A stretch of DNA of 64,000 nt from Pegea sp. RAD2-039 (lineage: Eukaryota > Chordata > Thaliacea > Salpida > Salpidae). Shown piece after piece: positions 32,822-53,915 of this stretch. Each line of letters begins with the position of its first letter. Position 1 is the stretch's first letter. Under the pieces are notes generated by a model. It did no database searches, was not told the DNA's origin, and saw only the letters and a list, made by a program, of their open reading frames with translations. The translations under genes and the position numbers were made by a program. The DNA is taken from contig JAQGEQ010000192.1 in the NCBI GenBank assembly GCA_034620365.1, forward strand, positions 2,661,001 to 2,725,000. Direction: 5' to 3'.

Positions 32822-34258
32822 ATGAAAATCATTATTATAACGTTTATTTTCATGATATCATCTGCATTTGGTAAGTAAAAAAAGTGACTAGTTGCTGTTG
32901 AAACTAATAAAAAGTTGAAATTATTTATTAATTTTTATAGGAAAACAATTCATTAGTTTTCTGTTTCAATACCAACCAGTTTTGATTTAAACTGTTTTAT
33001 TTTTGAGAAAAATGTAAAACTATGTATAATATAAGTTGCTAATTAAAACAAAGTGAATGGTTGAGCAGGTTAAATTAGATTTTAAAAATCAGTTTTTAAA
33101 CCGCTAAGTTCATTTATAAAAATATTATCAACTTATTCTGTGAGATCTTTTATTGCTTCTAACAACTTCAAATTTATATAAACTAATTTGATTAAACTTA
33201 CAGCAAAGCAGTGTGAGCTGATAACACCGCGAAAATATTCTCAGATGAGTTGTGCAGATAACTCTTGTACTTTTACTTGCCCAACATTTTCCCAACTTAT
33301 TGGTCCCAATAACCTTACTTGTGACACTGCTACTGGTGAATGGAGTGATGATGCGCCTTTTTGTGATGGTCAGTTTTATATTTCAAATTATTACTAAATA
33401 AATTAGCAGCTTTAATAACTTGTATAATCTATAAATAACTCATACTTCATAAAATTAGTTTGAATTTTATGTTAGTAAATTTTGATTTATTAGATGGTTG
33501 TGTTTCCAAATCATTAATGTAAAAATGATAATAGAGTAGCAATGATCATTTTTATCTTTAATACTCTTCATTTTTTCTTTCAGTTTTTCCTGATCAATGT
33601 CAACAAGTGAGTACAATTGAAGCCTTAAACGATTCTCTGCTTTTATAATTTTAATAAAAAAAATTAAGATGATTAAAAATTTATTTTAACATTAAACTAG
33701 TCATCTTTCGATTTCGATGTTTCAGGTAATCGACGGAAAGCGAATATCTTGTAGATTATACACAAATGAAGAACTTGAGATACTTAACAAATTTTTTAAA
33801 AATTTTAAACCTTTTGATGATTCTGAAGCTCTGCTGGTAGTAAACTATACACTTTTACATAAAGCTAGGAAACCAGATTGTCACAGACACTACTGCAGTA
33901 CATTTTGCTGGCGACTTGCAAGTAAGTAGTCTTGTAAAATGGTTTTGTTAATTCAAATTTTATAAAGTTTAGTTTGATGGCTTTAAGTATCCATAATTAA
34001 GTACATGTTACTACAAGGTTCATAGCTCTCAGATTCAGCTAATAAAACCTCTGTCATAACGAAATCATTTCAATCTACTACATGAGATAGTATTACCTGA
34101 AGTTTTGATAACATTTTCTACTCAAATAGGAATATTTGATCAATTAACTTCAAATTTAATTTTTACAAACAGATCGCAGACGACGACGAATATGTAAGAA
34201 GTGCAAAAGAACTGAATTGAAAAACGTTTGTGTAAGAGCAAACACACTCTTTGGTTAA
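32822..34258 (+). CDS. Secreted sushi-domain cysteine-rich protein, copy 1
   Basis: Five exons: 32822-32870, 33204-33368, 33584-33606, 33726-33921, 34173-34258 (519 nt, 172 aa), all phases consistent. Exon 1 is a signal peptide (MKIIIITFIFMISSAF). Exon 2 is a 165-nt phase 1-1 sushi domain (CELITPRKYSQMSC ... EWSDDAPFC). Exon 3 is a 23-nt microexon (VFPDQCQQ). Exon 4 adds a helical linker and three Cys (CHRHYCSTFC). Exon 5 has an Arg run (NRRRRRICKKCK) and the last Cys before NTLFG. The terminal module is spaced C-x4-C-x3-C-x11-C-x2-C-x8-C. Exon sizes 2 and 3 equal those of the 10-kb gene. No RSKR is seen, so processing may differ. Extracellular binding or defence is inferred. Confidence 0.8.
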
Positions 34259-35945
34259 CAAGAAATTAGAAGCCCGTGAAGAAAACATTTATTTTGATAA
34301 GATTTTTGAATTGATTTTCAATGTCTATCGTTGATTTAGATTTATAAACTTTTTTTTAATATCACATGTAAAAATTATTTGATAAAATGTATTAAAATCT
34401 TGATATGGTGCAAAACATGTAATTATAGAAAGTCTATCTTTCAAAACAATCTGGACAACAAATATCTAACTCAGCTGTTTTTAGCAAACTTTCCTATCTC
34501 GTTTCATTTGGTTTGTCAAAATATTTTTGAATAATGCTAAGATCGCTAAATATATTTTCATAAATGCTTAAAGAGGTTTCAATTATCTTCAATCAAAATC
34601 ATCATGGTTAAAGATACCTTTAATTTTTTTTACTACGCCACCTATCGAGAGCAGAATGTATCTTTTCCGTTTATGGTAAAATAACGACACTGGTTTGTGC
34701 TTACTGTTTGATAATCAAAGATTACGGATTATGTCCAGATAGAATATTCACAATCTGCTCACCCCAAAGTCACTGCTCGAGGTCAATGAGGGTTGTCATT
34801 GAAGATTAGATCTAAAGAGCGGGGACAGTTCATCTATCGCTATTTTTCACTGAATTTAAAACCAATGAGCATGTCAGAGAGTAGTGTGTTAGCAAATATA
34901 CACATCTAAAAGCTCTATAGAGGTAGTGTCACAGTTTTGCTTATGATCCAGGGTGTGAGTTGTCTTTGCTGTCGAAGTGAAGATGATAGCAGCAACCGGC
35001 AGCAAATAAAACTCTGATCTTTTTGAAATGATTTAATTTTAAAACTTGTTAAATACCTTTTGAAAAAATTGATTTAAGGACTTTAACTGAAACCTCTTAA
35101 TAAGTTTAAGTAAGTTCACTGTTTTATTTTTATCGTAACTATTAATAAAAACAGAAAAATCAAAATTTCAAAAATCGATTCAACTTGTATTAATGTTTTA
35201 AAGATTAAAAAGGATAGATTAAAGAAGATTAAAATCAATTTATGATTTGCAAAACATATCAAAAATAAATTTTACATTGGTCAAATAATATGAAAGTATT
35301 TTGGTTTTAAAATGATAAGTCGAACGCAAAAATTAACTAAAAGTTATTTTCAAATTTTAGTGATAGAGTAATTATAGTTTTATAAAAAAAAGTTTTTAGA
35401 ATAGGCTGCTGAAGAAATTTAGTTTAATTTTTCGCTGTCTGTTTATTCATATAATTTCTAGTACTTTCAACTTATATTTGCTTCTAAACTTATTAACTTT
35501 TATTGCTTCTAATTTACTCTATGTTGTTTTTATATATATCTAACTTTTTCATTATTTCATGATCTTTCAATAACTATTTCTAAAATCGTTAATTTATTTT
35601 TTGAATTGAAGTGTTAATAATTTGTTTAGTTTAGACCAACTTTTATTTACTTACTCTAGTTGCTCATTATTATATTTATTTAAAAATATGTTTTTTAATT
35701 TTCTTTGTTTCTTTATTGTAAGCTCTGTAAGAGCTTCTGTCTAAAACTTGTATCGTCATTTAATAAGGTTTTTGATAACTATGACATTAATCAAACTTTC
35801 GCTGCAAGAGTTTAAGACTTTTTAAAAATCGATCAGGGCTTTTATTTTGTTATCATTATTCATAAGAGTTATGAAAATACACATTGTTTGTTTGATCTTA
35901 AACGATCGATAGTTTTTTGTTACATAAATCTAGTTTTTAGCTTTT
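33990..35945 (+). repeat. Large inverted repeat, left arm
   Basis: The reverse complement of this segment is found at about 40930-42892 with high identity. It starts in intron 4 of the 33-kb sushi gene, includes exon 5 and runs through a GC-richer block (about 34620-35010) into intergenic DNA. Confidence 0.85.
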
Positions 35946-38219
35946 GTGGTGAAGAACACGATTTATTAACTCTAAATATAAAAGTAATTTATTGAAACAG
36001 TTGTTGAGAATATAAGTCTTAATAGAAGTTTCTTCAGCAGCCAATCTTGTTATTCTCACAACTATTGAAAAATAAATATTGTTTAATTTGAATAACATCT
36101 TCTTTCTTAGTTGTATTAAAATTTAGCTTGCCTTTTATTTTGTTTAAAAAAGTACAATTAATCATGATATTATAATAGTTTGAAAAATCTTTTTAATCAC
36201 AAATTGTAAATGAAACTATGTTGAAATATTTAAACTTTTCAAAATCATTAAATTTTTGATGAAACATTTCGGCTAAAAAGTTTTATAAAGGTAAATATAT
36301 CAGAAGGAACACTTCTTGAAGATCAACTTTTGAGTTTGATGCATTGATTAAACAACGAATGACTTGAAGCACAATTCAAACTTGTTTTATCACTATTTTT
36401 AGAAACGTTAATGGACTAACCTTCAATTTAATGTGGTTAACCTAAAAGAAAATCTAGTTTTGAAAATTGCTTTTTAGAAGGATGGAAAGTGAATGAATAA
36501 GTCAAAAGTATAGTCGTTGACATACAATCTTCCAAAATAAATCTTTTGAGTTGTACATTTTGCTTAATATCCAAAAATGTTCTTGTATTTAGCAATTTTT
36601 ACCTTGAACTGAAATCTTAGAGACTTACAATTTTCATTTTTTTCAACGATTTTTAAGCGACTAATTCTACAATTATTGTAAATAAAATCTTTATGCTTCT
36701 GTCAGTTCATAGCTACTCAGTAATTTGTAAGTTATTGCTACTAAACAAAAGCAATTTTAACAAAATTGTGCGACAAGAAGTACATTTAATTGAATTCCTG
36801 AAATAACAGCTTTTTCTTAGGGGACTTCATATAAATAAAATCTTTTAAAATAAAGAGCAACGACAATTGGGAGTGCTAGATGCCTAAAATATAAACTCTA
36901 TCTCAAGAAAAGTCTTTTCGGTAAGTTGGATTCCTACAAGTTTAAGAATGTTTGTTGTCAATAGTAAATAGTCTATAGAAGTTAGTAGAAATAAAAGATG
37001 TAAATTTTTCTTATATTCTTAATCATTAAAAAACAAATAACTTTCAACTTTAATTTATTTTCTATCAGACAGCAAACTTTTTGATTTTATTCACGTATTT
37101 TAATTGACTAAATCGTTTGAGAGTTTATTTTTAGTTTTTATTCTAAAAAATTGCACCTTACAAGAAAAGCAAATAATTTCAGTATTCTTCTAACTCAGGA
37201 TTCACACATTACACTTTAAAAGAGGCGCTTTGTCGGTCACTAAGAAAATGAAAAGAGTTCTTTACTGGCTTGCAAGATCTACAACACTTATGTGCATAAT
37301 TGGTTAACGAGAAAGAGAAAAAAACTTAAAACTCTATCAAACTAGTTTTGCAGAAACTTATGTGAAGAAGTTTGAAACAATTTTGTCAATACTTGAAAAC
37401 AAATAAGGCTTTAATTGCATTGATTTATAAATAGTGAATTATTACATTACTTTATGAGAATGTTTGCATTTTTTCCAGATTAAAGTTAACCATTCAATTG
37501 CTTGACTTCAATTACTAGTGAAGTTTGTTTTCTTTTAAAACGTTTATGGTTGACCACAGGTTTTATTACTGGGTTGTTAATACTTATTTTACTACTACTA
37601 AATTATTATATTATAATTACACAAAATTTACCTTAAATTGATTTTTGCTTCTCAAAACTTAATTGTAGCTTTGTAACCTTATTTCGTTTGCTTTAAAATT
37701 CGTTTTCATCTGCTAAGTTGTCACATTTCCAAATTTAATAGCTCAAGTAATACAGAAAAATTGATTGAGTTAAAGATATAAGTTGTACTTATAGACTTAA
37801 ACACATTTATAGTTTGCTGTAAGTTCATATTTACTTTTATTTTAACATTTTCGAAGTTTTCTTGTGTTTATCTTGTAAAAAATTATAATTAGAAATAATT
37901 TTATTGGTGATAAATTTTAATTTATTTAGATTATATACTTATGTATAGAACCAATTAAGCTCCCGAAAATATTTATATTTTTCATTATTCACTTTTAGTG
38001 TTGTGAGCTGAAACTTATTTGATAGATGTTTTTGAAGCTTCTTAAACGAGTTTTAACTTTATTTCAATTTAATTATTAGTCTGATTTTATCTTACTCAAG
38101 ATTAACAACAGCAATACTTGTAAAATACAACTTTTGCTTATTCCAATATCAAAACTAATCTAACACTTGTAACTAGCGAGTTTATAATACAAATAAATTT
38201 TTATCTACAATATCTATAA
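35946..38219. other. AT-rich intergenic
   Basis: No exon, RNA or repeat is recognised. Confidence 0.4.
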
Positions 38220-38823
38220 ATTAGATTATAATAAAGTTTTGTTCGGCAAACTGACTATTTGTGAAAACTTTTCCGAAATTTTGTTGTTTGATAATGACTT
38301 AAAAACATCAAGATATTTATATCAGGGTATTACAAATAAAATTTCTAAAAATGAAAAAGAAATAGAAGTATAAGTAGAGGAGAACAATTTTAGTTTTTAT
38401 GTCACTAATTTGAAAGTCAAACTTACAGCTTTCAACAAAAGTCATATATTTTATTCAGATTTATTCTGTAACTACGAATTTGATTTTTTTTATATTTCTT
38501 AAGTTGAATACTTAGTGATAGTGTTTATCAACCTCTAATATTGATTTTATTACATGAATTTATTGATTTTATTGTCTGTAGGAACAACAAAAATTCAGCT
38601 TACTTAATTTGTTTTTGGAACTATTATTTTTGTGAAAAAGTTTTAAAAAGAGAAATTAAATGCAAAGGTTACCAAGAAAATTTCCTTAATTGACCTAATA
38701 TTGAGTTAAAATCTAATCCTAGAATAATTTGATGATGTCTAGGAAGTAATTTCAAATTTGAAACCGTCAATACTGAAAGTCAACTGATCATCAACAAAAT
38801 TGAAAAACATTTAGTGATAAAGA

Positions 38824-38831
38824 TATATAAG
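38824..38831 (+). promoter_or_regulatory. TATA box of the 39-kb sushi gene
   Basis: TATATAAG lies 85 bp before the start codon in the same context as in the 33-kb duplicate. Confidence 0.6.
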
Positions 38832-38908
38832 GCAAGCTGCTTTGATTTAGAACATCAGACAAATTCTGGAAGACACAAGTCAATAATCTTACTTTAGAGC
38901 GTCTTAAA

Positions 38909-40354
38909 ATGAAAATCATTATTATAAGTTTCATTTTCATTATATCATCTGCATTTGGTAAGTAAAAAAAGTGACTAGTTGCTGTTGAAACTAATAAAAA
39001 GTTGAAATTATTTATTAATTTTTATAGGAAAACAATTCATTAGTTTTCTGTTTCAATACCAACCAGTTTTGATTTAAACTGTTTTATTTTTGAGAAAAAT
39101 GTAAAACTATGTATAATATAAGTTGATAATTAAAACAAAGTGAATGGTTGAGCAGGTTAAATTAGATTTTAAAAATCAGTTTTTAAACCGCTAAGTTCAT
39201 TTATAAAAATATTATCAACTTATTCTGTGAGATCTTGTATTGCTTCTAACAACTTCAAACTTATATAAACTAATTTGATTAAACTTACAGCAAAGCAGTG
39301 TGAGCTGATAACACCGCGAAAATATTCTCATATGAGTTGTGCAGATAACTCTTGTACTTTTACTTGCCCATCATTTTCCCAACTTATTGGTCCTAGAATC
39401 ATTTCCTGTGACACTATTACTGGTGAATGGAGTGATGATGCGCCTTTTTGTGATGGTCAGTTTTATACTTCAAATTATTACTAAATAAATTAGCAGCTTT
39501 AATAACTTGTATAATCTATAAATAACTCATACTTCATAAAATTAGTTTGAATTTTATGTTAGTAAATTTTGATTTATTAGATGGTTGTGTATCCAAATCA
39601 TTAATGTAAAAATGATAATAAAGTAGTAATTATCATTTTTATCTTTAATACTCTTCATTTTTTTCTTTCAGTTTTTGATGACAAATGTTTTCAAGTGAGT
39701 ACAATTGAAGCTTTCAACGATTCTGTGCTTTAATAATTTTAATACAAAAAAATTAAAATGATTAAAAATCCATTGTAATATTAAACTAGTCATGTTTCGA
39801 TTTCGATGTTTCAGGTAGTCGACGGAAAGCGAGTAACTTGTAAATTATACACAAATGAAGAACTTGAAATACTTTACAAGTTTTTTGATAGATATAGGCC
39901 TTTTAATGATTCAGAAGTGTTGTATGCATTAATACAACTGAACAGCACTAAATTTATCAGGCCTAAATGTTACAATATATACTGTGGTACTCTGTGCTGG
40001 CGACTTCCAAGTAAGCAGTCTTGTAAAATGGTTTTGTTAATCAAAAATTATACAGTTTAGTTTGATGGCTTTAGGTATCCATATTTAAGTACATGTTACT
40101 ACAAAAATTATAGCTCTTTAGATTTAGTTAATAAAATCTCTGTCATAACAAAATCATTTCAATCTACTACATGAGATAGTATTACATAAAACTTTTGATA
40201 ACATTTTCTACTCAAAAAGGAATATTTGATCAATTAACTCCAAATTTAATATTTACAAACAGATCGCAGATTACGACGAATATGTATGACGTGCAAAAGA
40301 ACTGATTTGAAAAATGTCTGTTTAACATCATACACATTATTTAGGAATCACTAA
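38909..40354 (+). CDS. Secreted sushi-domain cysteine-rich protein, copy 2
   Basis: Five exons: 38909-38957, 39291-39455, 39672-39694, 39815-40010, 40263-40354 (525 nt, 174 aa), with the same sizes as the 33-kb gene except the last. The signal peptide is nearly the same (MKIIIISFIFIISSAF). The sushi domain keeps all Cys. The microexon reads VFDDKCFQ. Exon 4 keeps its start (YTNEELEIL) but diverges strongly towards the Cys module (CYNIYCGTLCWRLP). Exon 5 reads NRRLRRICMTCKRTDLKNVC and ends LFRNH. Cys spacing is unchanged. Introns are far more alike than exon 4. Confidence 0.8.
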
Positions 40355-40929
40355 ATTAAAAGCTTTTGAAGTAAACATTTATTTTGATAAGATTTTTGAA
40401 TTGATTTTCATTATCTTTCGTTGATATAGATTTATAAACTTTTTTCTTCAACATCACATGTAAAAATTGTTTGATAAAATGTATTAAAATCTTGATATGG
40501 TGCAAAACATGTAATTATAGAAAGTCTATCTTTTAAAACAATCAAGACAACAAATATAGAAGTTCTTACTCAGCTGTTTTTAGCAAATTTTCCTATTTAT
40601 TTTCGGTTGGTTTGTCAAAATATGTTTGAATAATGGTAGAATCGCTAAATATAATTCGTAAATGCTTAAGAAAAGGTTTCAATTATCTTCAATCAAAATC
40701 ATCATGGTTAAAGATACCTTTAATTTTTTTTACTACGCCACCTATCGAGTGCAGAATGTATCTTTTCCGTTTATGGTAGAATAACGCCACTGGTTTGTGC
40801 TTACTTTTTGATAATCAAAGATTAGGGATTATGTCCAGATAGGATATTTACAATCTGCTCACCCCAAAGTCACTGCTCCATGTCAATGAGCGTTTTAGCT
40901 ATCTCATATTGTTTACGATTGTGTGCAAA

Positions 40930-42892
40930 GAAGCTTGATTTATGTAACAAAAAACTATTGATAGTTTAAGATCAAACAAGCAATGTGTATTTTGGTAACT
41001 TTTAGGTTATGATAGACAAAATAAAAGCCATGATTGATTTTTAACAAGTCTTTAACTCTTGCAACCAAAGTTTGATTAATGTCATAATTATCAAAACCTT
41101 ATTAAATGACGATACAAGTTTTGGACAGAAGCTCTTACAGAGTTTACAATAAAGAAACAAAGAAAATTAAAAAACATATTTTTAAATAAATATAATAATG
41201 AGCAACTAGAGTAAGTAACTAAAAGTTGGTCTAAACTAAACAAATTATTAACACTTCAATTCAAAAAATAGATTAACGATTTTTGAAATAGTTATTGAAA
41301 GATCTTGAAAATAATGAAAAAATTGTATTTTTAGATAAACAGCATAGAGTAATTTATAAGCAACAGAAAAGTTAATAAGCTTAGAAGCAATTATAAGTTG
41401 AAAGTACTAGAAATTATATGAATAAACAGACAGCGAAAAATTAAACTAAATTTCTTCAGCAGCCTATTCTAAGAACTTTTTTTATAAAACTATAATTACT
41501 CTATCACTAAAATTTGAAAATAACTTTTTAGTTAATTTTTGCGTTTGACTTATCATTTTAAAACCAAAATACTTTCATATTATTTGACCAATGTAAAATT
41601 TATTTTTGATATGTTTTGCAAATCATAAATTGATTTTAATCTTCTTTAATCTATCCGTTTTAATCTTTAAAACATTAATACAAGTTGAATCGATTTTTGA
41701 AATTTTAATTTTTCTGTTTTTATTAATAGTTACGATAAAAATAAAACAGTGAACTTACTTAAACTTATTAAGAGGTTTCAGTTAAAGTCCTTAAATCAAT
41801 TTTTTTCAAAAGGTATTTAACAAGTTTTGAAGATAAATCATTTCAAAAAGATCAGAGTTTTATTTGCTGCCGGTTGCTGCTATCATCTTCACTTCGACAG
41901 CAAAGACAACTCACACCCTGGATCATAAGCAAAACTGTGACACTACCTCTATAGAGCTTTTAGATGTGTATATTTGCTAACACACTACCCTCATACATGC
42001 TCATTGGTTTTAAATTCAGTGAAAAATAGCGTTAGATGAACTGTCCCCGCTCTTTAGATCTAATCTTCAATGACAACTCTCATTGACCTCGAGCAGTGAC
42101 TTTGGGGTGAGCAGATTGTAAATATCCTATCTGGACATAATCCCTAATCTTTGATTATCAAAAAGTAAGCACAAACCAGTGGCGTTATTCTACCATAAAC
42201 GGAAAAGATACATTCTGCACTCGATAGGTGGCGTAGTAAAAAAAATTAAAGGTATCTTTTACCACGATGATTTTGATTGAAGATAATTGAAACCTCTTTA
42301 AGCATTTATGAAAATATATTTAGCGATTATTGCATTATTCAAAAATATTTTGACAAACCAAATGAAACGAGATAGAAAAGTTTGCTAAAAACAGCTGAGT
42401 AAGATATTTATTGTCCAGATTGTTTTGAAAGATAGACTTTCTATAATTACATGTTTTGTGCTATATCAAGATTTTAATACATTTTATCAAACAATTTTTA
42501 CATGTAATATTAAAAAAAAGTTTATAAATCTAAATCAACGATAGACATTGAAAATCAATTCAAAAATCTTATCAAATTAAATGTTTTCTTCACGGGCTCC
42601 TAATTTCTTGTTAACCTAAAAGTGTGTTTGCTCTTACACAAACGTTTTTCAATTCAGTTCTTTTGCACGTCATACATATTCGTCGTCGTCTGCGATCTGT
42701 TTGTAAAAATTAAATTTAGTTAAAAAGCTAATTGATCAAATATTCTTTTTTGAGTAGAAAATGTTATCAAAAGTTTTATGTAATACTAACTCATGTAGTA
42801 GATTGAAATGATTTCGTTATGACAGAGGTTTTATTAGCTGAATCTAAAGAGCTATGAACTTTGTAGTAACATGTACTTAATTATGGATACTT
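40930..42892 (-). repeat. Large inverted repeat, right arm
   Basis: Reverse-complement copy of 33990-35945. The outer end stops within intron-4 sequence of the sushi gene and is joined directly to a LINE fragment at about 42893. Confidence 0.85.
42614..42699 (-). pseudogene. Orphan last exon of a sushi/cysteine-rich gene
   Basis: On the minus strand, inside the right inverted arm, lies a copy of exon 5 (ICMTCKRTELKNVC) with its acceptor but no upstream exons. It is a fragment carried along by the inversion-duplication. It shares ICMTC with the 39-kb gene and the ELKNVCVRANT part with the 33-kb gene. Coordinates are approximate. Confidence 0.75.
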
Positions 42893-43915
42893 TTGATATC
42901 ACCAACTTGATATGGTTTCCATACACTGACTGACATTGTATTCAAGAGTTGGACGTATGTACAAATTGAAAAGATTGATAAAGAAGTATGGATCCTTAGA
43001 ATTGCAGGTCTTTATTTTAAGGTAGACAAGGTTGATTGATTTTGGAAAGATTTTGGAAACATAATTATGCCATTTATTTTCAGATGATAGGGTAATGCCA
43101 ATGTCAAGCACCGAAAATATTCGTTAAATTATAAATCCATTTATGGAATTTGCAGCTGGTTTACGAGAACAAATTATAAATTCATTATTTGTGGGCTGGA
43201 CTCTGAGCTACTAGCTCTTAGACCAGCTTTATACAGTGTGTATTGCAGTTTGAAGTTTTGAAGGATATCAAGATAGTAGCTGTATGTCATCTTCATACAC
43301 ATACACACTGACATCATCTACTACTGCTAGTCTTCTGATGAGGTCTTCAATGAAATATTAAGATAGAATGGGACCCATAACGGAACCCTGAGGTACACCA
43401 CTGGTAACTTGACTAGGAGTGAATAAAGATATTTCAATACGAGTTTGTTGGATTCTACTTTATAAATAAATTTTAATCCACCTTAAGATAAAGCTGTTGG
43501 CTTTTAAATGTTGTAATACAATAATGAGCTTGTTGTGTGGGATAAAATCAAACACTTTAGCAAAATCAAGATATATGATGTCACAAGGATTATTACTTTC
43601 ATAATGGGATGTAAGCTCATTAAGAAAAGTGAGATGTTGAGTCAGGGATGATCTCCGTTTCACAAAGCCATGCTAGACATCAGATATTAGCTGGTGTTCC
43701 ATCAGATGACTGGTCATATAATTGTAAATGATAGGTTCTTCAATTCTGCTAAAGTCAGAGAGACTGGTCTGTATTTAAATGCAGTGGTTCTGGGACCCTT
43801 TGTATGAATTTGTAAATGTGTAAATTGATATCTTTGGCTGGAATGATGGTATTCATAATTTTGTGTGGAGAGAATGTGAAAAAGGAAGATGTTGGGCCAG
43901 TGTTTATTTGTCACT
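42893..43915 (-). mobile_element. LINE RT-domain fragment, truncated at both ends
   Basis: The minus strand encodes decayed pieces of the ORF2 RT region (RRSSLTQHLTF, DIIYLDFAKVFD, WHNYVSKIF) with frame breaks. The 3' end of the element is missing: the match stops at the GDI segment where the inverted repeat arm begins. The element was therefore cut by that rearrangement or used as its junction. Confidence 0.85.
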
Positions 43916-44509
43916 TATATTAAATAGCGCTTACATACAACATTTTTTGTAAAAAAATGATTATGATAAACTAATTTAGATGTCAATTAATTTAAAATAC
44001 AATAAAACTTTGTGAATGCAATACTACTGAAACAAACTACGTACTTTTAAATGATTAATTTGTTAACCATTTCATGATTTATTAATTTTTTAAAATCTCC
44101 TTTAATAAAATTTCGTTGGTAGACATATTTTCAATAAAAGATAGAAAATCAAAAACTGAATATTTATTTGTTGAAAAAAGTTACTTAACTATCTTAAGTT
44201 TTGAATTAGGAGTTAGCTGTAGTGCACCAACATAAGCTGGATTGTTCGTGTTAGTCAATTTAAACGTTTATCTAATTTATATCGACAAGTATATAACGAC
44301 GATATGGAATGTAGAAACAATTCAGGGAAAGTATTCAAACTTAAGCTAACAAAGGTCACGTTTTTTAAGGAAGTAAACAAACTTTGATATGTATCATACA
44401 AAGAAGTTTTTGATGAAATAATCAACAAGTTATTTATCTGAAATATTTGAAAACAACAAAAAAATACTTTAAATACACTGTAACAGAAATTTATCAATTT
44501 AATCCGAAT

Positions 44510-53915
<9,406 letters not shown>

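Larger units (their letters stand above)
32030..34800 (+). repeat. Tandem segmental duplication, copy 1 (33-kb sushi gene)
   Basis: Matches 38220-40905 in the same orientation, including the promoter, five exons, four introns and about 500 bp downstream. Intron 1 differs at only a few positions over about 330 bp. Confidence 0.88.
38220..40905 (+). repeat. Tandem segmental duplication, copy 2 (39-kb sushi gene)
   Basis: Direct duplicate of 32030-34800. It ends abruptly at about 40905, inside the GC-richer block that continues in copy 1, and the inverted arm begins close after it. Confidence 0.88.
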
